From contig JADHRF010000008.1 of NCBI GenBank assembly GCA_016777565.1, positions 1 to 34,920 of the forward strand: a stretch of 34,920 nucleotides of DNA, given 5' to 3'. How positions within the stretch are numbered: the first letter of the stretch is position 1; the number at the start of each line of letters is the position of its first letter. Shown piece after piece: positions 7,458 through 19,676 of the stretch. The stretch comes from Pelagibacteraceae bacterium. Lineage in GTDB: Bacteria > Pseudomonadota > Alphaproteobacteria > Pelagibacterales > Pelagibacteraceae. Under the pieces are notes generated by a model, which ran no database searches, had not been told where the DNA came from, and was given only the letters and a program-made list of their open reading frames with translations. Both the position numbers and the translations under genes were made by a program.

Positions 7458-8222
7458 ATGTTGAAAATTAATACTATTTCATGTCTGCAAGATAACTATA
7501 GTTACATTATTGAAGACTCCACCGCTAATACAATTGGAATAATCGATCCTTCTGAATTTCAACCAATTGATAATTTTATTAAAAAAAAATTTAATAAAAT
7601 TGATTACGTACTAAACACTCATCATCATTTTGATCATACAGGTGGAAATTTAGAATTAAAAAAAAAATATAATTGTAAAATTGTAGGATCTAAGAGTGAT
7701 GAAAAAAGAATTCCAGGTATAGATATAAAATTACAAGATGGTGATATTTTCAAATTTGGTAGCGTAGAATTTAAAATTATTCTTGTTCCTGGACATACGA
7801 GCGGTCATATCTGCTTCCACTCCGACAAAGAAAAAATTATTTTTACTGGAGATACTTTGTTTTCTTTGGGATGTGGCAGAGTGTTTGAAGGAACATATTC
7901 TCAAATGTTAAAATCACTTAATGTGATAAAAAATTTGCCTGTAGATACAAACATTTATTGTGGTCATGAATATACCAAAAAAAATCTAAATTTTTGTTAT
8001 AAAGTAGATTTTAATAATCATTACCTCAAAGAGAAAATAGAATGGGTAGATTCAAAGATAAACAAAAAAGAACCAACAGTTCCTATTACTATTAAAGAAG
8101 AGTTAAATACAAATATTTTTTTGCGTTGTGATGTTCCTTACATAAAAAAAATTCTAGGTATGGAAAATTCCTCTGAGGTTGAAATATTCAAAAAACTTCG
8201 AGATTTAAGGGATAGTTTTTAG
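7458..8222 (+). CDS. gloB: Hydroxyacylglutathione hydrolase (glyoxalase II)
   Basis: Metallo-beta-lactamase-fold hydrolase that releases D-lactate from S-lactoylglutathione, the second step of methylglyoxal detoxification in the cytosol. The binuclear metal motif HxHxDH is at 55-60 (HHHFDH), with His113 in GHTSGH, Asp132 in TGDTLF and His170 in CGHEYT. The C-terminal helical domain contains LRCDVPYIK, close to the substrate-binding arrangement of GloB, which favours glyoxalase II over other members of the fold. The start directly abuts the metW stop, so it is in the metX operon even though it has no direct role in methionine synthesis. Confidence 0.93.
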   Translation: MLKINTISCLQDNYSYIIEDSTANTIGIIDPSEFQPIDNFIKKKFNKIDYVLNTHHHFDHTGGNLELKKKYNCKIVGSKSDEKRIPGIDIKLQDGDIFKFGSVEFKIILVPGHTSGHICFHSDKEKIIFTGDTLFSLGCGRVFEGTYSQMLKSLNVIKNLPVDTNIYCGHEYTKKNLNFCYKVDFNNHYLKEKIEWVDSKINKKEPTVPITIKEELNTNIFLRCDVPYIKKILGMENSSEVEIFKKLRDLRDSF

Positions 8223-8232
8223 TTCTATCGCC

Positions 8233-8260
8233 TTGACTTGGGTTTCTTTCAAGTTATATT
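8233..8260 (+). promoter_or_regulatory. Promoter of the rplU-rpmA-obgE run
   Basis: TTGACT (8233-8238, 5 of 6 matches) and TATATT (8255-8260, 5 of 6) are separated by 16 bases in the 65-base gap after gloB. Initiation would fall near 8267, about 20 bases before rplU. An inverted CTTGA/TCAAG pair (8232-8236, 8249-8253) overlaps it and may be chance. No terminator for gloB is visible in the gap, so some read-through is possible. Confidence 0.6.
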
Positions 8261-8287
8261 GCTTTAATTTTTAAAGAAAGAAAATTT

Positions 8288-8698
8288 ATGTCTTTTGCAA
8301 TATTTGAAACAGGTGGAAAGCAGTATAAAGCATCTGCGAGTAAAATTATAGAAATAGAGAAACTGGAAGCTGAAATAGGAAAAACTATTCAGTTTAAAAA
8401 TGTTCTTTTGTTAAATGATAGCAAAACAACTGAAGTTGGAAACCCAAAAATAGATGGCGCAATTGTAGAAGCAAAGTTGATTGATAATGTTAAAGATCGA
8501 ACTATTTTAATTTTTCACAAAAGAAGAAGAAAACATTCTAGAAAAATGAATGGGCATAGACAAAGACATTCAAAAATACAAATTACAAAAATACTTTCTA
8601 AAGATGGGAAAATTATTGCTGAGGCAAAACCTGTTGAGTCAAAACTAAAAACACAGATTGAAAAAAAAATAACTTCTAAAAAAGATCTAAAAAAATAG
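8288..8698 (+). CDS. rplU: 50S ribosomal protein L21
   Basis: Large-subunit ribosomal protein that binds 23S rRNA. The family start FAIFETGGKQYKA and the basic core FHKRRRKHSRKMNGHRQRHS are clear. At 136 residues it exceeds the roughly 103 of E. coli L21 because of a lysine-rich C-terminal tail ending in KKITSKKDLKK; tails like this are common in alphaproteobacterial L21. It is followed 8 bases later by rpmA, the standard L21-L27 pair, and preceded by a good promoter. Confidence 0.97.
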   Translation: MSFAIFETGGKQYKASASKIIEIEKLEAEIGKTIQFKNVLLLNDSKTTEVGNPKIDGAIVEAKLIDNVKDRTILIFHKRRRKHSRKMNGHRQRHSKIQITKILSKDGKIIAEAKPVESKLKTQIEKKITSKKDLKK

Positions 8699-8706
8699 GA
8701 AACTAA

Positions 8707-8961
8707 ATGGCAACAAAAAAAGCTGGTGGATCGTCACGTAATGGCCGAGATAGTGCGGGCCGGAGACTTGGTGTTAAAATATATGGTGATCAAACAGTTA
8801 TACCAGGAAATATAATTGTAAGGCAAAGAGGAACGCGTATTCATGCTGGTGAAAACGTAGGTATGGGAACAGACCATACTTTGTTTTCTTTAATAAAAGG
8901 TAAAGTTAAATTTAAAAAATCTAAACTAAACAGAACTTTTGTTTCTGTTATCCCCAATTAA
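8707..8961 (+). CDS. rpmA: 50S ribosomal protein L27
   Basis: Ribosomal protein whose N-terminus reaches the peptidyl-transferase centre. The start [16 protein letters not shown] and the body [23 protein letters not shown] and GMGTDHTLF are nearly invariant in the family, and 84 residues is the usual length. AGGAAA lies a few bases before the ATG and supports the start. obgE follows after 40 bases with a small AT hairpin between. Confidence 0.98.
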   Translation: MATKKAGGSSRNGRDSAGRRLGVKIYGDQTVIPGNIIVRQRGTRIHAGENVGMGTDHTLFSLIKGKVKFKKSKLNRTFVSVIPN

Positions 8962-8965
8962 GCAT

Positions 8966-8990
8966 ATAAATAACCTTAGTTATTTATTTT
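8966..8990 (+). terminator. Weak AT-rich hairpin between rpmA and obgE (possible attenuator)
   Basis: ATAAATAAC (8966-8974) and GTTATTTAT (8979-8987) are a perfect 9-bp inverted repeat with loop CTTA, ending in TTTT. Only one pair is G-C, so it is at best a leaky terminator or processing/stability element that could lower obgE expression relative to the ribosomal protein genes. The repeat is certain, the role is not. Confidence 0.3.
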
Positions 8991-8992
8991 AG

Positions 8993-11068
<2,076 letters not shown>

Positions 11069-11072
<4 letters not shown>

Positions 11073-12310
11073 AAAAATTAAAACAAATTGGGAAAAATGC
11101 AAGAAAAGCTTTTCTTCAACTTAATAATTTGGACTCTAAAAAGATAAATAAAATTATAGATACCTATAGTGGTCTTTTATTAAAAAATAAAAAACAAATT
11201 CTTAAAGAAAACTCAAAAGATGTAAAATCTTCAACGAGAAAGCACTTAGTTGACAGACTTATATTAAATGAAGAAAGAATTGATGGAATGCGAAATTCCA
11301 TGAACGAGATTATTAAATTTAGAAGTCCGCTAAATAAAGTCCTTGAAGATTGGAAAAGACCAAATGGATTAAGGATAAAAAAAGTTACAACGCCAATTGG
11401 AGTAATTGGAATAATTTATGAAAGTCGACCTAATGTGACAGCTGATGTATCAGCTTTGAGTCTTAAATCTGGTAACTGCGCTATATTACGAGGCGGATCA
11501 GAAGCTTTTAATTCAAATAAAATATTAGCTGATCTTTTTAGAGAGTCTTTAAATAAAAATAAAATAGATAAAAATTGTGTTCAATTTATTGAAGATAAAA
11601 ACAGAAATATTGTAAATTATTTACTTTCTAGTATGTCTCAATATATAGATGTTATTGTACCAAGAGGTGGAAAAGAACTTGTAAAAAAAGTTCAACAACT
11701 TTCTAGAGTTCATGTCATTGGACATCTTGAAGGCTTGTGCCATATATATGTAGATAAAGACGCCAATACAAGTATGGCTACAAAAATAGTCGCAAATGCC
11801 AAAATGAGAAGAACGAGTATATGTGGTGCTGTTGAAACTTTATTGATTGATTTAAGATCTTTAAAAAAACACGCTAAACCAATTATAGATAAGCTCACAT
11901 CTTTAGGCTGTGAAGTTGTTGTAGATAAAAATATCAATAAAATATTTAGGAATAAGTTTAAACTAGCTAAAGAAATTGATTGGAAAACAGAGTATTTAGA
12001 TGCAAAAATTTCAATTAAATCAGTAAATGGAGTTCGTGAAGCCAAAGAACATATATTGAAATATGGAACAATGCATACTGACAGTATAATTTCAAATAAT
12101 TTTAAAACTGCACAATTTTTTTTAAAAAGTGTAAATAGTTCAATTGCTATGCACAATGTTTCAACTCAATTTGCTGACGGAGGTGAATTTGGATTTGGAG
12201 GAGAAATTGGTATTTCGACGAATAAATTGCCTCCTCGAGGACCAGTTGGGATAAATCAATTAACCTCGTATAAATATATTGTTTCAGGGAAAGGAACTGT
12301 TAGGTCTTAA
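11069..12310 (+). CDS. proA: Glutamate-5-semialdehyde dehydrogenase (gamma-glutamyl phosphate reductase)
   Basis: NADPH-dependent reduction of gamma-glutamyl phosphate to glutamate semialdehyde, acting directly after ProB and probably channelling the labile intermediate. Aldehyde-dehydrogenase fold; catalytic Cys252 in RRTSICGAVE, plus IIYESRPNVTADV (116-128) and the near C-terminal EFGFGGEIGIST. The 413-residue length is normal. It sits between proB (4-base overlap) and nadD (6-base gap). Confidence 0.96.
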
Positions 12311-12316
12311 TCAATA

Positions 12317-12844
12317 ATGGGTGGGTCTAAAAAAAGAAAAATTGGACTCTTTGGAGGAAGCTTTGACCCCCCACATAAAGGTCATTTAAAAATATCTAAA
12401 ATAGCAATAAGAAAACTGCATTTGGATGAGCTTTACTGGATTATAACAAAAAAAAATCCTCTTAAAAATAAAACCTTTTTTTTATTATCAGAAAGAATTA
12501 AAAGAAGTAAATTACTAACAGCTAAAACAAAAAAAATAAAAGTTAAATATTTAGAAGATAAAATAAAATCTAACAACTCAGTGGATTTAATCAAATATTT
12601 AAATAAAAAAAATAAAAAAACTGAATTTTTATTAATTATTGGTTCAGATAATCTCGTTAATTTTCATAGGTGGAAAAGGTGGAAACTACTAACGAATTTA
12701 GTAAAAATAGTAGTATTCTCAAGAAAGGGTTATGATAAAAATGCTAAAAAATCTGTTATAAATAAACACGTGAAAAATATAATTTTTATCAAAAATAAAC
12801 TAATAAATATTTCTTCAACAAAAATTAGAAAAAAATTAATTTAA
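12317..12844 (+). CDS. nadD: Nicotinate-nucleotide adenylyltransferase
   Basis: Makes deamido-NAD from nicotinate mononucleotide and ATP. The nucleotidyltransferase signature GGSFDPPHKGH is at 13-23, SDN follows in LLIGSDNLVNFHRW, and the second ATP motif ISSTKIR is at 165-171. At 175 residues it is slightly short, with the C-terminus ending directly after that motif. The ATG at 12317 gives a short leading MGGSKKRK; a later start is not available before the motif. Placement between proA and rsfS is the standard alphaproteobacterial order. Confidence 0.93.
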   Translation: MGGSKKRKIGLFGGSFDPPHKGHLKISKIAIRKLHLDELYWIITKKNPLKNKTFFLLSERIKRSKLLTAKTKKIKVKYLEDKIKSNNSVDLIKYLNKKNKKTEFLLIIGSDNLVNFHRWKRWKLLTNLVKIVVFSRKGYDKNAKKSVINKHVKNIIFIKNKLINISSTKIRKKLI

Positions 12845-12849
12845 TTTTT

Positions 12850-13197
12850 ATGAAAATAACAGATATTAAAAAACATATCGAAATGATTTTAGATAATAAT
12901 AAAGCCATAAATATCGTGTCTATCAATCTTAAAAAAAAATCATATATTGCAGATTATATGATTGTTGCTTCAGGAACTTCTTCAAGACATTTGCAATCTT
13001 TGTCAGAAAATTTAGTTTCAGAGCTAAAAAAAATAGGCATTACTGGTTGTAGAATTGAAGGAAAAGAAAGTGCTGAGTGGAAACTAGTTGATGCTATAGA
13101 TATTATTGTGCATATTTTTCATCCAGAAAAAAGAGAGTTTTATGATCTTGAAAAAATGTGGTCTGAACCTATACCTAAAGAGAAAGCATCAATATGA
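12850..13197 (+). CDS. rsfS: Ribosomal silencing factor RsfS
   Basis: Binds L14 on the 50S subunit and blocks subunit joining under nutrient limitation (family knowledge). The 115-residue protein shows the family blocks ADYMIVASGTSSRHLQSL, EGKESAEWKLVDA and IIVHIFHPEKREFYDLEKMW. It follows nadD by 5 bases and overlaps ctpA by 4 (ATGA). In many bacteria rlmH follows rsfS directly; here there is no room for it. Confidence 0.94.
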   Translation: MKITDIKKHIEMILDNNKAINIVSINLKKKSYIADYMIVASGTSSRHLQSLSENLVSELKKIGITGCRIEGKESAEWKLVDAIDIIVHIFHPEKREFYDLEKMWSEPIPKEKASI

Positions 13198-14345
13198 AAA
13201 AATTTAATTTTTCAATTTTTATATTATTTTTAAGTATTTTTATAAATATTAATTATCTTCACTCTAAAAATTCAGATGAACTTTATGAAAAAATTGATTT
13301 GTTTGGTGAGGTTCTGGAAAAAATAAAGAAAGAATACGTAGATGAAGTGGACCAAGCAGATATTATGGATTCTGCAATAAATGGTCTCTTACAATCTTTG
13401 GATCCTTACTCAGCATATATGAGTCCCAAATCATTTAAAGGAATGCAAACGGATACTAAAGGTGAGTTTGGTGGTTTAGGAATAGAAATAGGAATGGAGT
13501 CTGGTGTGGTTAAAGTAATTTCTCCAATCGATGATACGCCAGCAGCTAATGCTGGCATTAAAGCTGGAGATTATATAGTTAGAATTGATGGCAAACAAGT
13601 TCAAGGTAAATCATTAACTGAAGCAGTCGAACTAATGCGTGGCCCTATTGGTTCTGATATTAAACTTACGGTTAGAAGAAAGAACAAAAAAAAAGCATTA
13701 GAATTTAAAATTACCAGAGCAATTATTGAGGTAAAATCAGTAGATGCTAAAATAATCGGAACTAAGGATAAAATTGGATATTTAAGGTTAAAATCTTTTA
13801 ATGAAAATAGTGATGAACAATTATTTAAAAATATTAATAATTTCGAAAGAGATAATAGTTTAGTAGGCTATATTCTAGACCTACGAAATAATCCTGGAGG
13901 GCTTTTAAATCAAGCAATAAGCGTAACCGATTTTTTCTTAAATGATGGAGAAATAGTTTCTACCAAAGGAAGAAAAATAAGTGAAACAAGAAGATTTTTT
14001 TCAAAAAAAGGTGATGGTATTAAGGGAAAACCATTAATAGTTCTCATAAATACCGGTTCTGCCTCTGCTGCAGAAATAGTTTCTGGAGCGCTGAAAGACC
14101 ACAAAAGAGCAATAATTTTAGGAGAGCGATCTTATGGAAAGGGTTCGGTACAATCCATTCTTCCTCTCAAAAATGGAGGTGGCTTGAGACTGACTATATC
14201 AAAATATTATTTACCCTCTGGTAGATCGATTTCAGAGGTAGGTGTATTACCAGATATTTTTGTGGAAGAAGTTGGTAGCGAATTTAAGATTAATTCCGAT
14301 ACTGACAACCAGTTAAAATACGCTATTAATTTACTTAAGTCCTAG
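13194..14345 (+). CDS. ctpA: Carboxy-terminal processing peptidase (S41 family, CtpA)
   Basis: Periplasmic serine protease that trims or degrades proteins from the C-terminus. The N-terminus has a signal sequence (MKKFNFSIFILFLSIF, then a probable cleavage near LHS). A PDZ domain follows at about 85-165 (GGLGIEIG, GDYIVRIDGK) and then the S41 core with GYILDLRNNPGG, the nucleophile Ser291 in TGSASAAE and the general base Lys316 in SYGKGSVQ. At 383 residues it is a compact family member. It overlaps rsfS, and rppH starts 2 bases after it. Confidence 0.95.
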   Translation: MKKFNFSIFILFLSIFININYLHSKNSDELYEKIDLFGEVLEKIKKEYVDEVDQADIMDSAINGLLQSLDPYSAYMSPKSFKGMQTDTKGEFGGLGIEIGMESGVVKVISPIDDTPAANAGIKAGDYIVRIDGKQVQGKSLTEAVELMRGPIGSDIKLTVRRKNKKKALEFKITRAIIEVKSVDAKIIGTKDKIGYLRLKSFNENSDEQLFKNINNFERDNSLVGYILDLRNNPGGLLNQAISVTDFFLNDGEIVSTKGRKISETRRFFSKKGDGIKGKPLIVLINTGSASAAEIVSGALKDHKRAIILGERSYGKGSVQSILPLKNGGGLRLTISKYYLPSGRSISEVGVLPDIFVEEVGSEFKINSDTDNQLKYAINLLKS

Positions 14346-14347
14346 TC

Positions 14348-14818
14348 ATGAAACATAAAGAACTACCGCTCAGGAAAGGGGTTGGAATTGTTGTCCTCAA
14401 CTCAGACAACAAAGTTTTTGTTGGTAAACGAAAAGATAATCCATTTGATAAATGGCAAATGCCCCAAGGTGGCGTAGACCCAGATGAATCTCTATACGAA
14501 GCTATGAAAAGAGAGTTACGGGAAGAAACTAGTATAAAAAATATAAAAATTATTAAAGAATTTGACCAGTGGCTTGAGTATGAGTTACCTAAAAACCTAG
14601 TGGGAAAAATATGGAAAGGTAAATATAGAGGACAAAAACAAAAATGGTTTGTAGTAAAGTTTTTAGGCAGTGACAATGAAATAAATATAAATACAAAACA
14701 TCCAGAGTTTATTCAGTGGCAATGGGCAGATATAGAGAAACTACCAGATCTTATCGTGCTTTTTAAAAAACATGTTTATGAGGAAATAACAGTGGAATTA
14801 AAAAAGATAATTAATTAA
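14348..14818 (+). CDS. rppH: RNA pyrophosphohydrolase (Nudix)
   Basis: Removes pyrophosphate from the 5 prime end of mRNAs, starting decay, and can also hydrolyse dinucleoside polyphosphates. The Nudix box runs from Gly41 to Ile63 (G-x5-E-x7-RELREETSI), complete except that the usual Gly near its end is Ser62. The N-terminal LPLRKGVGIVVLN and PFDKWQMPQGG are typical of RppH. Length 156 residues. It is the last gene of the rplU-to-rppH run, and its stop overlaps the stop of convergent atpC by 8 bases. Confidence 0.92.
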   Translation: MKHKELPLRKGVGIVVLNSDNKVFVGKRKDNPFDKWQMPQGGVDPDESLYEAMKRELREETSIKNIKIIKEFDQWLEYELPKNLVGKIWKGKYRGQKQKWFVVKFLGSDNEININTKHPEFIQWQWADIEKLPDLIVLFKKHVYEEITVELKKIIN

Positions 14819-15199
14819 TTTGTTCAAGAGCTTCAAGTTTGTGACTTAAAATATACCTGTCTTTATCTTGAATTTCAGAGCTTTGTAAACGAGATTGAGA
14901 GTCTTTGATCATTTTTGAAATTGCTTCTTTTGCAAGGCTTTCTAATTTGACCGCAGACGATGAAAGAATTAAAAGTTTATTATCATAAAATTCAACAGTT
15001 CCTTCCTCAACATAAAATTTTTCAATTTTGTTTTCTTCTTCTACTTCAATAAATCCGGGTCTTAAAAAAGTAATTAAAGAAATATGATCTTTTAAAATTG
15101 TCATTGCACCTTCATAAGCAGGTATGCTTACTTGTTTCACTTCTTTGTTTAAAAGAGCTTGATCAGGACTTATTATTTCGAAGTTAAATTTTTCTGACA

Positions 15200-15200
<1 letters not shown>
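14811..15200 (-). CDS. atpC: ATP synthase F1 epsilon subunit
   Basis: Central-stalk subunit coupling rotation and regulating ATP hydrolysis. The N-terminal beta-sandwich opens FNFEIISPDQALLNKEVKQVSIPAYEGAMTIL as two adjoining family blocks, and the C-terminal part is the expected helical hairpin. The 129-residue length fits. The start overlaps the atpD stop by one base. It is the last gene of the F1 operon and has no visible terminator, because its tail overlaps rppH. Confidence 0.95.
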
Positions 15201-17498
<2,298 letters not shown>

Positions 17499-17499
<1 letters not shown>

Positions 17500-19031
17500 T
17501 ATTTTTTACTCTTTTTATATTCTTCGATTGTTTGAATAAGTGACTCTTCAGTTTCTTTTTCTAACTTTCCAGTAACTTGAATTGTGCTTAAGATTTCATT
17601 TTTTTCACTTTTAATTTTTTCTAAAATCTCTGTTTCAAATTGCTTAATTTCAGTTAGTTCTACATCATCTAGATATCCTCTTACGCCAGTAAAGACTGTA
17701 ACCACTTGCTCTGCGACTGTTAGCGGAGAATATTGATTCTGTTTTAAAAGTTCGGTTAATTTTGCTCCTCTGTTCAAAAGTTTTTGTGTGGCCGCATCTA
17801 AATCAGATCCAAATTGGGCAAAAGCAGCCATTTCTCTATATTGAGCAAGCTCTAACTTGATTGAACCTGCGACTTTCTTCATCGCTTTAGTTTGAGCTGC
17901 TGAACCTACTCTTGATACTGATAATCCCACGTTTACAGCCGGCCTTATTCCTTGATTGAATAATTGCGTTTCTAAAAAAATTTGTCCGTCTGTAATAGAA
18001 ATTACATTCGTCGGTATATACGCTGAAACATCTCCTGCTTGAGTCTCTATTATAGGCAAAGCCGTGAGTGATCCTCCACCATTAGCATCGCTCAATTTTG
18101 CAGCTCTTTCTAGGAGTCTGCTATGTAAATAGAATACATCGCCAGGATAAGCTTCACGTCCTGGAGGTCTTCTTAACAATAATGACATTTGCCTGTAAGC
18201 TACTGCTTGTTTTGATAAATCATCATAAACAATCAATGCATGCATTCCGTTGTCTCTAAAATATTCTCCAATAGTGCATCCAGTATAGGGAGCTAAAAAT
18301 TGAAGAGGTGCTGCATCAGAAGCTGTAGCGGCAACAACTGTAGTATACTTCATTGCCCCTGCGTCTTCTAAAGTTTTAACTATTTGAGCAACTGTAGATC
18401 GTTTTTGTCCAATAGCGACATAAACACAATAAAGTTTTTTCTTTTCATCATCAGATTCATTAATTAGTTTTTGATTAATAATTGCATCAATAGCAACTGC
18501 TGTTTTTCCAGTTTGACGGTCACCAATAATTAATTCTCTTTGTCCTCTTCCAACTGGTATAAGTGTATCAATCGCTTTCAGGCCAGTTTGCATTGGCTCA
18601 CTTACAGACTGTCTTGGGATAATTCCAGGAGCCTTAACTTCTACTCTTTTTCTTTTTATTTTTTCACTAAGATTTCCTTTTCCATCAATAGGATTTCCTA
18701 GTCCGTCTAAAACTCTTCCTAAAAGTTCTTTGCCAACTGGAGCGTCTACAATTGCGCCTGTTCTTTTTACAGTACTACCTTCTTTTATTTTTCTATCATC
18801 ACCAAAGACAACTATACCTACGTTATCAGCTTCTAGGTTAAGAGCCATACCTTTAGAACTGTCTTCAAACTCTACCATCTCACCAGCTTGAACATTATCA
18901 AGTCCAAAGACTCTTGCTATTCCATCTCCTACAGATAAAACCTTTCCAATTTCTGAGACTTCAGCTTTTTCACCAAAATTTTTTATTTGTTCTTTTAGTA
19001 TTTTTGTAATTTCTGATGGGTTAATTTGCAT
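17499..19031 (-). CDS. atpA: ATP synthase F1 alpha subunit
   Basis: Non-catalytic nucleotide-binding subunit of F1. Walker [51 protein letters not shown] and the signature [14 protein letters not shown] are all present. Length 510 residues is standard. It begins one base after the atpH stop. An F0 operon (atpB, E, F) is not in this window; the split of F1 and F0 operons is usual in alphaproteobacteria. Confidence 0.99.
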
Positions 19032-19032
19032 A

Positions 19033-19590
19033 TTATGCCCCTAACATTATTTGTTCATATTTCTTAAGTTTATTCTTTATAGAAGTATCAACCATCAAGC
19101 TTCCAATTTGTATTTTCAAACCACCAATTAAATTTTCATCTACTTTAAAATCAAGAGCAATAACAGCTCCGAGCACTTTTGATATTTCCGAGTTTAAGCT
19201 TTTAAGTTCATCAGTCGTAAGATTTTTTGAAGAAATCAATGATGCTTTTAGCTCTCCCTTTTTTTTTGAAGTTAATGATAAAAAACTTTTAAAAATATTA
19301 TTCAAATAAAAAATTCTTCTTTTAATAATTAAGACCGATAAAAAGTTTTTTACAATTTTTGACAAATTCATTTTGATAGCTATTTTGTTTAATGCTAATA
19401 ATTGATTTAATTGAGATTGAGTTGGGTTCATTATAAAATCTTTTAATTCTTTATTAGTGTTAAAAATTGTTAAAATTTCACTTACATCTTTCTCTACAAC
19501 TGACAATTCAGAATTTTCTTCGGAAAGTTCGTATAATGCAAGTGAATACCTATTAGCCGCTTCAGATGAGAATGACTTTTTTGAACTCAA
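19033..19590 (-). CDS. atpH: ATP synthase F1 delta subunit
   Basis: Peripheral-stalk subunit (OSCP homologue) joining F1 to the b subunits. [12 protein letters not shown] near the N-terminus, LKDFIMNPT, and the C-terminal block [21 protein letters not shown] as two adjoining family segments are typical; length 185 residues. The start codon is TTG at 19590. It is preceded by GGGAG at a suitable distance, an in-frame stop lies two codons upstream, and no ATG occurs before the conserved N-terminal helix. First gene of the F1 operon, with an 86-base leader after priA. Confidence 0.95.
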   Translation of the reverse strand: MSSKKSFSSEAANRYSLALYELSEENSELSVVEKDVSEILTIFNTNKELKDFIMNPTQSQLNQLLALNKIAIKMNLSKIVKNFLSVLIIKRRIFYLNNIFKSFLSLTSKKKGELKASLISSKNLTTDELKSLNSEISKVLGAVIALDFKVDENLIGGLKIQIGSLMVDTSIKNKLKKYEQIMLGA

Positions 19591-19676
19591 TTTTTAATAC
19601 TCCCAAGTTAGAAAATTTTTTAAGAATGAGGTTTCCTACCATAAGGCTGGCAGCTGATCAAGCTGGTATGAGGGCG
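19591..19676 (-). other. Structured leader / promoter region of the atp operon, unassigned
   Basis: The 86 bases between priA and atpH hold more G+C than the surrounding spacers. On the minus strand there is a 5-bp hairpin CAGCT-TGATC-AGCTG, enclosed by TACCA and TGGTA about 20 bases apart. A short GGT/ACC pair and an A/T-rich stretch follow before GGGAG and the TTG start. No run of T follows the hairpins, so they do not look like a priA terminator. I could not find a convincing -35/-10 pair in it. It may be a structured 5 prime UTR, an operator, or both. Confidence 0.4.

Noticed and set aside
8232-8253. CTTGA/TCAAG inverted repeat as a gloB terminator
   Set aside because: The stem is only 5 bp with a 12-base loop and no T run; it overlaps a better-supported promoter.
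11710-12156. Open frame of about 148 codons on the minus strand inside proA
   Set aside because: Antisense shadow of proA; hydrophobic low-complexity product without a plausible start context.
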